Below, in pieces: positions 7,882 to 15,094 of a stretch of DNA of 17,628 bases. The stretch's first letter is position 1. Each line of letters opens with the position of its first letter. A model generated the notes under the pieces. It did not search any database. It was not told the origin of the DNA and saw only the letters and a program-made list of their open reading frames with translations. The translations under genes were made by a program, and so were the position numbers. This DNA is from an uncultured Chitinophagaceae bacterium (GTDB lineage: Bacteria > Bacteroidota > Bacteroidia > Chitinophagales > Chitinophagaceae), in contig CALCNY010000174.1 in assembly GCA_937897585.1 (NCBI GenBank), positions 1 through 17,628 of the forward strand. The letters run 5' to 3'.

Positions 7882-9831
7882 ATGGTACAGGATAATTTAC
7901 ATAGTTTATTAACTGAAAGATTACAATCTCAAGGGATTGATACTTTAAAAAAAGACAAAGCATTTACAGAAAGATTCATTGATAAATGGAATGATTTGCA
8001 ATGGCATTATCATGAACTCTATTTTCACCATCAGCATAATGAAATCGTTTGGCATCAGCTGATTGATGGTATCATCAGCAAGTACAAAGAGCGTTCTGCA
8101 ACTTTGAAAAAATCAGATAAGGATAAACTTAAATCAGGCAAATGGTTTTTAAGTAATGATATCACGGGCATGAGTTTATATGTTGACCGTTTTTGTGGTC
8201 AAATTAAAAACATGGAAAGTAAATTGCCTTATCTACAAGAACTCGGTGTTAATCTGCTTCATCTTATGCCTTTATTTGAAAGTCCTGAAGGTGAAAGCGA
8301 TGGAGGTTATGCTGTTTCTGATTTCAGAAAAATTGATTCACGTTATGGTAATATAGAAGACCTAATAAAATTGCGCAAGCAAATGAGCAAGGATAACATG
8401 TATCTGATGCTCGATATTGTGTTGAATCATACGTCTTACCATCACGAATGGGCAAAGAAAGCAAAGGCAGGCGATCCTTATTATCAGGATTATTATTACA
8501 TGTTTGATAATCGTGAAATGCCCGACCAGTATGATGCTCACATGCCGGAAATTTTTCCTGAAAGCGCACCTGGAAGTTTTAGTTATGTACCAGAATGTAA
8601 CAAATGGGTGATGACAGTTTTTCATCAATATCAATGGGATTTGAACTTCAGAAACCCATTTGTATTTAGAGAGATGATGGATAATATTTTATTCTATGCC
8701 AATCTTGGTGTTGATATTTTAAGAATTGATGCACCAGCGTTTATATGGAAAGATCCAGGAACTACATGTCAGAATTTGCCAAAAGCGCATACGCTTCTCC
8801 GCTTGATTAAACTGATTGTAGAAATTACTGCACCAGGGATGGCGCTTCTTGGAGAAGCCATAGTTTCTCCAAATGAAATCATGAAATATTTTGGAACCGA
8901 CGGATTCGAAACCAGAGAATGTGATTTTGCCTATAACGCCACGCATATGGCTTTGCAATGGGATATGCTGGCAACGGCAGATACCAAAGTTATGCTTGCT
9001 GCACAACAAGAAATTTTACAAAAACCTTACGGCACGTCATGGATAACATATACTCGTTGTCATGATGATATAGGATTGGGTTATGATGATGCGATGATTA
9101 GGCATGCCGGTTACGAAGCCTATGCACATCGTAGTTTTTTGAAAGACTATTATTCTGGCAATCATTCTTTTTCATCTGCCAGAGGTGCCTTGTTTTCTTC
9201 CAATCCAAAAACGGGCGATGCACGTATCAGTGGCTCATTGGCTTCTTTATGCGGACTGGAAGTCGCTTTAGAAAATAATAATTCATTAGCCATTCATACA
9301 GCTGTAAATAAAATATTGCTGATGCAGGCGCATAGTTTTTTCCTAGGAGGAATTCCTATGATTTTTTATGGTGATGAAGCCGGATATACAAACGACTATT
9401 CTTATTTGCAGGACCCATCAAAAAGTTATGATAACAGATGGATGCATCGACCAATTATCAACTGGGAGAAGAATGAAAACATTCATCATAAAGGCTCAAT
9501 AGAAAGTATCGTTTTCGAAGGCACACAAAAGTTGATTGCCATCAGAAATAAAATCCCTGCATTTGCAGATATAAAAAATCTGATCTGGCTCACACCACAT
9601 AATCATAGGATTGCTGGCTATCTGCGTCACACTAAAGAAAGTAATGTTTTTTGCGTTTTTAATTTCAGCAATGAATACACAGATTTAACATGGTATGCAT
9701 TCAAAGAAAAACATTTGCGTCCTTCTCAATTATTTGATCATTGGAGCGGAAATACTTTTAATATAGGTAACGACCACGAATACATGACGTTGGCTCCATA
9801 TCAGTTTTGTGTGTTGGAGGTGATTGTGTAA
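7882..9831 (+). CDS. Amylosucrase-type GH13_4 enzyme
   Basis: The 649-residue protein has no signal peptide and should act in the cytoplasm. Amylosucrases split sucrose, releasing fructose and transferring glucose to an alpha-1,4-glucan. After an N-terminal helical domain (about 1-85), the GH13 barrel carries the amylosucrase set: S-D-G-G-Y-A-V-S (139-146, Asp140), N-H-T-S (182-185), M-P-D-Q-Y-D (213-218), D-I-L-R-I-D-A with nucleophile Asp283 followed by A-F-I-W-K, G-E-A-I-V with acid/base Glu325, and C-H-D-D-I-G (His394, Asp395). An N-R-W-M-H-R-P segment near the end supplies the Arg that pairs with Asp140 in characterised enzymes. The position of the well-studied Arg226 of the Neisseria enzyme is Pro222 here by my alignment from memory. 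The 2-bp gap to fructokinase implies coupled translation. A sucrose hydrolase of the same subfamily is the main alternative. Confidence 0.9.
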   Translation: MVQDNLHSLLTERLQSQGIDTLKKDKAFTERFIDKWNDLQWHYHELYFHHQHNEIVWHQLIDGIISKYKERSATLKKSDKDKLKSGKWFLSNDITGMSLYVDRFCGQIKNMESKLPYLQELGVNLLHLMPLFESPEGESDGGYAVSDFRKIDSRYGNIEDLIKLRKQMSKDNMYLMLDIVLNHTSYHHEWAKKAKAGDPYYQDYYYMFDNREMPDQYDAHMPEIFPESAPGSFSYVPECNKWVMTVFHQYQWDLNFRNPFVFREMMDNILFYANLGVDILRIDAPAFIWKDPGTTCQNLPKAHTLLRLIKLIVEITAPGMALLGEAIVSPNEIMKYFGTDGFETRECDFAYNATHMALQWDMLATADTKVMLAAQQEILQKPYGTSWITYTRCHDDIGLGYDDAMIRHAGYEAYAHRSFLKDYYSGNHSFSSARGALFSSNPKTGDARISGSLASLCGLEVALENNNSLAIHTAVNKILLMQAHSFFLGGIPMIFYGDEAGYTNDYSYLQDPSKSYDNRWMHRPIINWEKNENIHHKGSIESIVFEGTQKLIAIRNKIPAFADIKNLIWLTPHNHRIAGYLRHTKESNVFCVFNFSNEYTDLTWYAFKEKHLRPSQLFDHWSGNTFNIGNDHEYMTLAPYQFCVLEVIV

Positions 9832-9832
9832 T

Positions 9833-9861
9833 GGATTGGGGATTGGGGATTGGGACTTGGG
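9833..9861 (+). repeat. 7-bp tandem repeat forming a G-quadruplex motif
   Basis: Between the amylosucrase stop and the convergent trehalase stop (32 bp apart) the plus strand holds about four 7-bp GGATTGG-like units. Four G-runs lie at 9838-9841, 9845-9848, 9852-9854 and 9859-9861, with loops of 3, 3 and 4 bases. This meets the canonical G3+N1-7 quadruplex pattern and would be present in the amylosucrase transcript 3' end. Confidence 0.75.
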
Positions 9862-9863
9862 AT

Positions 9864-11504
9864 TTATTTAAAATAAAAACTAGGTAAAGAATATTTTTTT
9901 ACCAAGCCTAATAATACACCATTAGTCCAGCCAAATCCATCTTGCCCTGGATATTCACCACCGCCGGCTTCTAAGGTTAGATTTTCGACATTATATTTTT
10001 CCATCAACTTGCCTGTTCTTAAATACACTTTCGAATTCAATCTAATCCAACGTTGTGCAATGTCTTTAGCTAAAGTTTTTTGACCGCATCTGTCTAAGCC
10101 CCAAATGCTCATCCATTGTAATGGTGCCCAGCCATTAGGTGCATCCCACTGCTGTCCGGTATTTTTCTCAACAGAGATCAAACCTCCGGGTTTTAATAAT
10201 TTCTTTTTTAAAACATCGGCCATAACTACTGCTTTCTGTTTTTGATTTTTTATGCTTTCAATATTAAAACAAAGCGGATACATTCCAGCAAGTGATATTG
10301 AATTTTGTTTAGTGTTATTCAAAAAATGATAATCTGTATAAAACTTCACTTTAGGATTCCAGAAATATTTATTGATATCGCCTCTCTTATCAAAGCCTTT
10401 ATCATAGTTGATAACTTTAGCCATTTTTCTGGCTTTGATTATAGTTTCCTGAAGTTTTAAAATCAAACAATTCAAATCAACAGGAACAATATCTGTTGTT
10501 TCAATTGTAGTAATGCTTTTGCCATCAGCAAACCATCTGTTGCTAAAATCCCAACCACTGCAGGCCGCAGCTCTCAAATCTTTGTAGGCTTTTCTTCTTA
10601 CACTGTCTGATGCGTGTTGCATCGCTTCTTCGGATTCAAATCTTTTGTTGCTGGTATAAAGGCTAACTATTTTGTCGACATTTGCCACATCAATATCATA
10701 ACTTTCTTGTCTTGGTTTTTCTTCATCGTCCCAGTACCTGTTTAAGTAACTTCCGTCTTTCATTCTTACCACACGCTTATATGACTCACCAGGAAGCAAA
10801 GACGAAGCGCCTTCCATCCAGTAAGCATATTCATGTTCCATTTCATTAAGGTATTTGATATAAACTTCGTCTCCTTTAATTGAAGCTAGTAATTCAACCA
10901 TTAAAGCAAAATAAGGAGGCTGCGAACGACTGAGGTAATAAGAACGATTGCCGTTAGGTATGTGCCCGTAAGTCCTAATCAAATAAGCAAAATTTTCAAC
11001 CATGTTTTCGATGATTTCAGTTTGCCCGTTAGCTTTCAAACCTTGCATAGTAAAATATGAATCCCAGTAATAAATTTCTCTGAACCTTCCTCCAGGCACA
11101 ATGTAGGAATTGGGCAATGGCAATAAACTGCTATTAGGATTTTCTTTATCAGCATCACGAGTCAACACCGACCATAAGTTATTAATGTGCATGGTAACAT
11201 CTTTTTCCTGCATTACATAATTCAATACAGGCGGCGCAGCTGGCAATTCAAAATTATCGAGCACAAAAGTTTTTAAATCAAAGCCTTCTTTACTTTTTTC
11301 TTCATGATATTTTTTTACAATTTCTTTTGGGTTGATTTTGGCGATACAATCCACAAATGTTTTATTGTCGGGGAAAATATTTTTTACCTGCACATCTATA
11401 AACAACTGGCCATAGATTTTATCGGGAGTTGGGGGATAATTTTCCTGAGCGAAAGATGAGAAAGAAAATAAAGCCAAAATGAAAATAAAAGTAAATCGAA
11501 GCAT
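9864..11504 (-). CDS. treA: Periplasmic GH37 trehalase
   Basis: The enzyme hydrolyses alpha,alpha-trehalose to two glucose molecules. I place the start at 11504 (546 residues) because that Met begins a clean signal peptide (M-L-R-F-T-F-I-F-I-L-A-L-F-S-F-S-S-F-A-Q). An in-frame upstream start at 11549 would add 15 residues ahead of the signal. Both GH37 signatures are present: P-G-G-R-F-R-E-I-Y-Y-W-D-S-Y-F (from residue 137) and Q-W-D-A-P-N-G-W-A-P (from about 452). The catalytic acid lies in S-G-W-D-F-S-N-R-W (Asp319) and the base in M-E-K-Y (Glu502), followed by the Gly-rich G-G-G-E-Y-P-G-Q-D-G-F-G-W-T-N-G lid. Length is as expected. It converges on the sucrose cluster and is far from the next minus-strand gene upstream, with a terminator between, so it is probably transcribed alone. 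Confidence 0.93.
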   Translation of the reverse strand: MLRFTFIFILALFSFSSFAQENYPPTPDKIYGQLFIDVQVKNIFPDNKTFVDCIAKINPKEIVKKYHEEKSKEGFDLKTFVLDNFELPAAPPVLNYVMQEKDVTMHINNLWSVLTRDADKENPNSSLLPLPNSYIVPGGRFREIYYWDSYFTMQGLKANGQTEIIENMVENFAYLIRTYGHIPNGNRSYYLSRSQPPYFALMVELLASIKGDEVYIKYLNEMEHEYAYWMEGASSLLPGESYKRVVRMKDGSYLNRYWDDEEKPRQESYDIDVANVDKIVSLYTSNKRFESEEAMQHASDSVRRKAYKDLRAAACSGWDFSNRWFADGKSITTIETTDIVPVDLNCLILKLQETIIKARKMAKVINYDKGFDKRGDINKYFWNPKVKFYTDYHFLNNTKQNSISLAGMYPLCFNIESIKNQKQKAVVMADVLKKKLLKPGGLISVEKNTGQQWDAPNGWAPLQWMSIWGLDRCGQKTLAKDIAQRWIRLNSKVYLRTGKLMEKYNVENLTLEAGGGEYPGQDGFGWTNGVLLGLVKKYSLPSFYFK

Positions 11505-11627
11505 AGCATGTTTTATTAAGAGGCTGAAAATTACGGAAATAATGACCAAAAAATTAAGGTCGCATTGGAATTTAAATTGACCGACTACTGATTGATTTTT
11601 TCTGAGGAGTTGATTGAAGAATTGTAA

Positions 11628-11691
11628 GGTGAAGAAACTTTAGTGGAGATAAATAAAGTTCAGTGAGGGTGAAGAAACTTTAGTTGAAATA
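11628..11691. repeat. Two direct copies of a 24-bp element, 40-bp period
   Basis: GGTGAAGAAACTTTAGT at 11628-11644 recurs at 11668-11684, and similarity continues for 7 bases with two differences (GGAGATA versus TGAAATA). The copies start exactly 40 bp apart, close to four helical turns. They lie about 125-190 bp upstream of the trehalase start on the minus strand. Confidence 0.7.
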
Positions 11692-11715
11692 TTTGGCTAT
11701 GTCAGCTGCGTGGAC

Positions 11716-11741
11716 GTAATATTGCGATATTGCAATATTAC
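11716..11741. promoter_or_regulatory. Perfect 10-bp inverted repeat, operator-like
   Basis: GTAATATTGC (11716-11725) and GCAATATTAC (11732-11741) are exact reverse complements separated by 6 bp. No T-run follows on either strand, which argues against a terminator. The site is about 210 bp upstream of the trehalase start; a regulator binding site or a DNA cruciform are both possible. Confidence 0.5.
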
Positions 11742-11814
11742 CCAACTCCTTACATCTAAGCTACCTCATCTTTAATATCAACTTTCCCATTCCCTAAACG
11801 ATTTTTATAACCTT

Positions 11815-11847
11815 AAAAAAAAATAGATTGCCATTTTCAGACAATCT
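11815..11847 (-). terminator. Intrinsic terminator of the PAP2-like operon
   Basis: On the minus strand, 30 bp after the PAP2-like stop, AGATTGTC pairs with GGCAATCT (one G-U pair) around a 7-nt loop. One base later a run of nine T follows, the classic Rho-independent layout. On the plus strand the same stem is followed by a weaker CTCTTTTTCT tract. Confidence 0.8.
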
Positions 11848-11876
11848 CTCTTTTTCTAAAATAAAACAAAGTTTAT

Positions 11877-13427
11877 TTATTCGGCACCATCAATTTGTGC
11901 GCGTTGTACTGCATAATTTGCAACATTCTTACCTACAACCAAACCCACCTCACAATCGCTTCTGTAATGAATACCACCATACAACCTCGACATAGAAGCC
12001 TCTTTAGCCATAGCATCATATGCTGCAGCCTTCTCTGGTATAATATGTGATAATACAGTAGCTGCTGCTGCGCTAAATGTAGAGTGTCCTGATATATATG
12101 CAGGGAAATTTGGAACACCTGTCAATGTCTTAATTTCTGGATTCAATTGTGTAGGGCGTGGATTGAAATAATAATACTTGGTGTACCAACATACAATACC
12201 AGCATCCATTAACGACATGTTTAACAAAGCCAAATTTCTTGCCCAACGTACTTCACTAAAACTTTTACTGATAAAATCTTCAGCAGCAATGGCATTCCAA
12301 TGTCCTGGAGGCGTAGATGTTCCAACACCATCAGCCCAATAATGTACAATCGCCGTTTTTTCTCTGGTAGGATGTTTAACGTTGTCTAGCACCTCAGCCA
12401 ATTCTGTTTGCATTTGTGGACTATTAGTTGATGGTGGAGGTGGTGGCAACAAGGAAACTTTAGTTAAAGAATCAAATAAAAAAGGTTTTACATTTCCATA
12501 CAAAGGCAGCATTGGCGGCCTTTTAGGTGATTCCAAACTTATCCATGGTGTTTCTCCTCTGGTAATGGCATCTGTTTCTAATTGAGCCCAAATGGTTGGT
12601 GTTCCAACTGCAGCACCTGCACGGTCGCCTCTCGCTCTTGCTACAAATTTTAATGCAACCGCTTTACCCAACGCCTCTCCTGCATCAATATCACTTCTAA
12701 CATTGGCACCCGAAACAATGCGTGCTCTTTTATGCTCTTCAATTTTTTGTTGTATGAAATCTTGATCACCCGGAAACAATAATTTCAACATCTCAGCACA
12801 AACGCCAGCAATGGTAGCATCTTCCGAAGGATATGATGATAAAGGACTTTTAGGAATTAATACATTAAGTGTGGTATCCACTTGATATGGAGAAGGTCGG
12901 TTGTATTGTTTTTTATAATACCATGCAGCTACCAAAGCATCGTATTGTGCTGCGCTAACATACGCATAAGCTCTTGCCGCATAAGGTGGATTCGCAAATG
13001 GAAATAGCGGGTATGCCAAAGGGTTAGTGGCACTTGGAATTGGATAGGTTCCATCCGCATTTTGATAAGGTGGTAAATTATGCTTCGCTACCAATTCCCT
13101 CAAAATTTCATTCCATCTAAAAACAGCACCAGCGCTCCAGTATTTTACAATTTCTTTATCTTCTCTCGAAAGATTATACTGACAACTTTTTATTTCATTA
13201 ATCTGAGCTACATAATCAGGAGTATTAGTTGCTGCAGGTGCAGGCACAATAATTTCATTGGGAGCCGTTAATAAAATTGTTTTCCAAGTACCTGCATTTT
13301 CATCAGGATTTATTGGGTTCAATGCAGCCACATTATCTGTGCGACCTTCTATCTCTTTACTACAAGAGGATAAAAGCAAAATAATAGCCGATGTATATAG
13401 TATTGTATTTAAAATTATTTTTTTCAT
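11877..13427 (-). CDS. PAP2 / vanadium-haloperoxidase superfamily lipoprotein
   Basis: The 516-residue protein has a lipoprotein signal (L-L-S-S-C, Cys22). The active-site triad of the acid-phosphatase/vanadium-haloperoxidase fold is complete in the C-terminal half: K417-x6-R424-P, S446-G447-H448, and S480-R481-x5-H487-x3-D491. These residues bind phosphate or vanadate in known members. The N-terminal half (about 172-263) aligns with the C-terminal half at a near-constant offset of 245 residues but lacks both His residues (S-E-D at 201-203, Asn242), so it looks like a degenerate second copy. A Pro-rich linker (about 328-333) lies between. The size and two-half organisation fit bacterial vanadium-haloperoxidase-like proteins better than simple phosphatases; activity cannot be told from sequence. 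It is 25 bp downstream of the barrel-protein gene and ends at a strong terminator. Confidence 0.85.
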   Translation of the reverse strand: MKKIILNTILYTSAIILLLSSCSKEIEGRTDNVAALNPINPDENAGTWKTILLTAPNEIIVPAPAATNTPDYVAQINEIKSCQYNLSREDKEIVKYWSAGAVFRWNEILRELVAKHNLPPYQNADGTYPIPSATNPLAYPLFPFANPPYAARAYAYVSAAQYDALVAAWYYKKQYNRPSPYQVDTTLNVLIPKSPLSSYPSEDATIAGVCAEMLKLLFPGDQDFIQQKIEEHKRARIVSGANVRSDIDAGEALGKAVALKFVARARGDRAGAAVGTPTIWAQLETDAITRGETPWISLESPKRPPMLPLYGNVKPFLFDSLTKVSLLPPPPPSTNSPQMQTELAEVLDNVKHPTREKTAIVHYWADGVGTSTPPGHWNAIAAEDFISKSFSEVRWARNLALLNMSLMDAGIVCWYTKYYYFNPRPTQLNPEIKTLTGVPNFPAYISGHSTFSAAAATVLSHIIPEKAAAYDAMAKEASMSRLYGGIHYRSDCEVGLVVGKNVANYAVQRAQIDGAE

Positions 13428-13452
13428 GTTGATTTATTTAAAATCTTATTTT

Positions 13453-14409
13453 TTATTTTGTTGCTTCTTTACTTTTCTCATTTGAATGTTTACTTTTTAA
13501 TTCAAAAACATAAAGCAATCCACCGTGGTAGTTATTCGCTTGTCCCATGTTACGGCCTGATATTGTAAAATCTGCACCACCTTCTACAGCGAATTCATGT
13601 TTGGTAAATAGTACATACTTTACTTTCGCACCTATTGTTGTAGCATTCATTTCATTACTTGGAAAAGGCATGTTATTTCGCGTAATATCAAAACCACCTA
13701 ATGTATTCCATTGATTGAAAACAGCTTCTGCAATCAATCGTTCGCTTCTATAACCCGCACGAACATTGATGTTTGAAGCATTAGGCATTTCTACTTCATT
13801 ACTGTAAATCATGTGATCGGTATAATATGAATTCCTGTCAATTTTTATATTGCTTCTCAATACATAAGTGGCAGAGGCTGTTGCAAAAAAACTATTCACT
13901 TGATAGTCAACCAAAGCACGTAATGAAGCTGTTTTGCTTTTTAACCCAATTGATAATGGAAGATAATCTGCGTCATAGTTGGTTAATGGAACTGATGCAC
14001 CACCAATAGCGTAAAGAGAGAATGTTCCTTTCCCTAAATCTTTTTCCATGGCAAGATATTTCACAAATACACTTAAATCCTGAAGGCCTTTATTTCCTTT
14101 TAGTGTACCTGCTGAAGCTTTTGTGGAAACATAAGGAACACTAAAAAGTACATTTAAATTGTCTGTTACGCCATAGTTCCCCATGATTGCATATGACTGG
14201 GTAGAAACTGTTCCCAAGTTGGCATTATCTCTTTTCAAAGTTCCTTCCCAATAATTTTTCCAACTATTGTTCATGTAAGATGGACCCACACAAAATCTAT
14301 TTTTTTCCATCATGATTGCATCTAAATCTGTTTGTGCTTTTGTAATATTGTTTAGCAAAAACAACATCACAAATAAAGTTATACCGTGTTTTAATTTATA
14401 AGAGTTCAT
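13453..14409 (-). CDS. Outer-membrane beta-barrel protein of unknown function
   Basis: The 318-residue protein has a cleavable signal peptide (to about residue 25, ending I-T-K-A-Q). The rest is a succession of short amphipathic segments with alternating polar and hydrophobic/aromatic residues separated by turns rich in Asn, Asp and Gly, the usual look of an outer-membrane barrel of about 12-14 strands. The order of segments (early G-P-S-Y-M-N-N-S-W, later Y-G-V-T-D-N-L-N-V and repeated A-x-Y/G-A-K-V-K-Y strands) recalls the loose group labelled transporter or phenol-degradation MetA-like, but I cannot name a substrate. It is the first gene of a two-gene operon with the PAP2-like lipoprotein. 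A short basic Lys/Ser-rich tail follows the last strand. Confidence 0.7.
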   Translation of the reverse strand: MNSYKLKHGITLFVMLFLLNNITKAQTDLDAIMMEKNRFCVGPSYMNNSWKNYWEGTLKRDNANLGTVSTQSYAIMGNYGVTDNLNVLFSVPYVSTKASAGTLKGNKGLQDLSVFVKYLAMEKDLGKGTFSLYAIGGASVPLTNYDADYLPLSIGLKSKTASLRALVDYQVNSFFATASATYVLRSNIKIDRNSYYTDHMIYSNEVEMPNASNINVRAGYRSERLIAEAVFNQWNTLGGFDITRNNMPFPSNEMNATTIGAKVKYVLFTKHEFAVEGGADFTISGRNMGQANNYHGGLLYVFELKSKHSNEKSKEATK

Positions 14410-14486
14410 TGAAGTGATTATACTGTTTATAGAATAGAATGATTATATTTTTTCTGCGCTATTGATTAATAAATTCAGCACAGGCT

Positions 14487-14506
14487 GTTGTCATTTTTTT
14501 GACAAC
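14487..14506. promoter_or_regulatory. GTTGTCA-N6-TGACAAC inverted repeat
   Basis: The exact 7-bp arms flank six T on the plus strand (six A on the minus strand). It lies in the 127-bp gap between the end of the small membrane-protein gene (14537) and the start of the barrel-protein gene (14409). It could be an operator for the barrel/PAP2 operon or part of a terminator for the genes upstream, though no T-tract follows the stem on the minus strand. Confidence 0.45.
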
Positions 14507-14536
14507 TACATTCGTTAATAGAAAAAGATAGTGAAA

Positions 14537-15091
14537 TTAAACAGTCGCTTCTGGAGGAAATTCTGGTAAGTTCTTAAACTCAATAGGAATATAAGTTGAA
14601 ATATATTCAGGATAATTAGTAAAGATGAAGTTGTTGTTGCAATTAAATGAATAATGAATTAGTTCTTCAAAATCATCAAAAGCAATCTTGGCAATCGTTT
14701 TGGAAGAAGGTGATTTTTGATTTCCAGATTTATCAATGCCATTTGCATTGGCAAAATAATCACTTGTGTTTTTCTTAATCTGTTGTGATAAATTATTTTG
14801 GATGCATTTCAAAACCAAATACCCATTTTCAATTTTTTTCTCAACATAATTGTAGGTAATTCCTTTTATGTTGATCTGCCCATCCTGACGTTGAAAAGAA
14901 GTATTCTGGTAATAAGGCATGTTCAATGGCACACGCAATTCAATCAATTGATTTTTATTGTATTGATTTTTATCAATGGCGATAGAAATCTTTTCATTGG
15001 ATTTTTCAAGCAGAACTTGTTGAACGAAATAATATCCTGTTACATTGAACAGAAAAATGAAAAGCAGTAATATGGTTATTAATTTTTTCAA
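14537..15091 (-). CDS. Small membrane-anchored or secreted protein, TTG start
   Basis: The 184-residue protein begins with a strong hydrophobic segment (K-K-L-I-T-I-L-L-L-F-I-F-L-F-N-V-T-G), either a signal peptide or an N-terminal anchor, followed by a polar soluble domain rich in Asn, Lys and Ile. There is no Cys lipobox and no motif I recognise. The only start near the hydrophobic segment is TTG at 15091; the next Met is inside the domain, about 55 residues in. The start lies 3 bp after the GH65 stop and in the same reading frame, so translation is probably coupled to GH65. The frame ends in acidic/Pro-rich F-P-P-E-A-T-V. The function is unknown; position suggests it is made together with the glycosidases. 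Confidence 0.65.
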   Translation of the reverse strand: MKKLITILLLFIFLFNVTGYYFVQQVLLEKSNEKISIAIDKNQYNKNQLIELRVPLNMPYYQNTSFQRQDGQINIKGITYNYVEKKIENGYLVLKCIQNNLSQQIKKNTSDYFANANGIDKSGNQKSPSSKTIAKIAFDDFEELIHYSFNCNNNFIFTNYPEYISTYIPIEFKNLPEFPPEATV

Positions 15092-15094
15092 TTT

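Larger units (their letters stand above)
11505..11876. other. Intergenic region upstream of trehalase
   Basis: This 372-bp stretch holds no convincing gene. It contains the terminator of the PAP2-like operon (11815-11847), a perfect 10-bp inverted repeat (11716-11741), and a 24-bp element repeated once at 40-bp spacing (11628-11691). Any trehalase promoter must lie here on the minus strand, but I could not find a clear TAnnTTTG box. Confidence 0.75.

Noticed and set aside
7882..9831. Sucrose phosphorylase or trehalose synthase instead of amylosucrase
   Set aside because: The A-F-I-W-K after the nucleophile, M-P-D-Q-Y-D, and H-D-D-I-G context are specific to the amylosucrase subfamily, and the N-terminal helical domain fits it.
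11505..11549. Upstream trehalase start at 11549
   Set aside because: It adds 15 residues ahead of a complete signal peptide; the Met at 11504 gives a normal signal.
13258..13485. Plus-strand frames inside the PAP2/barrel operon
   Set aside because: They overlap strong minus-strand genes and show no motifs or plausible starts.
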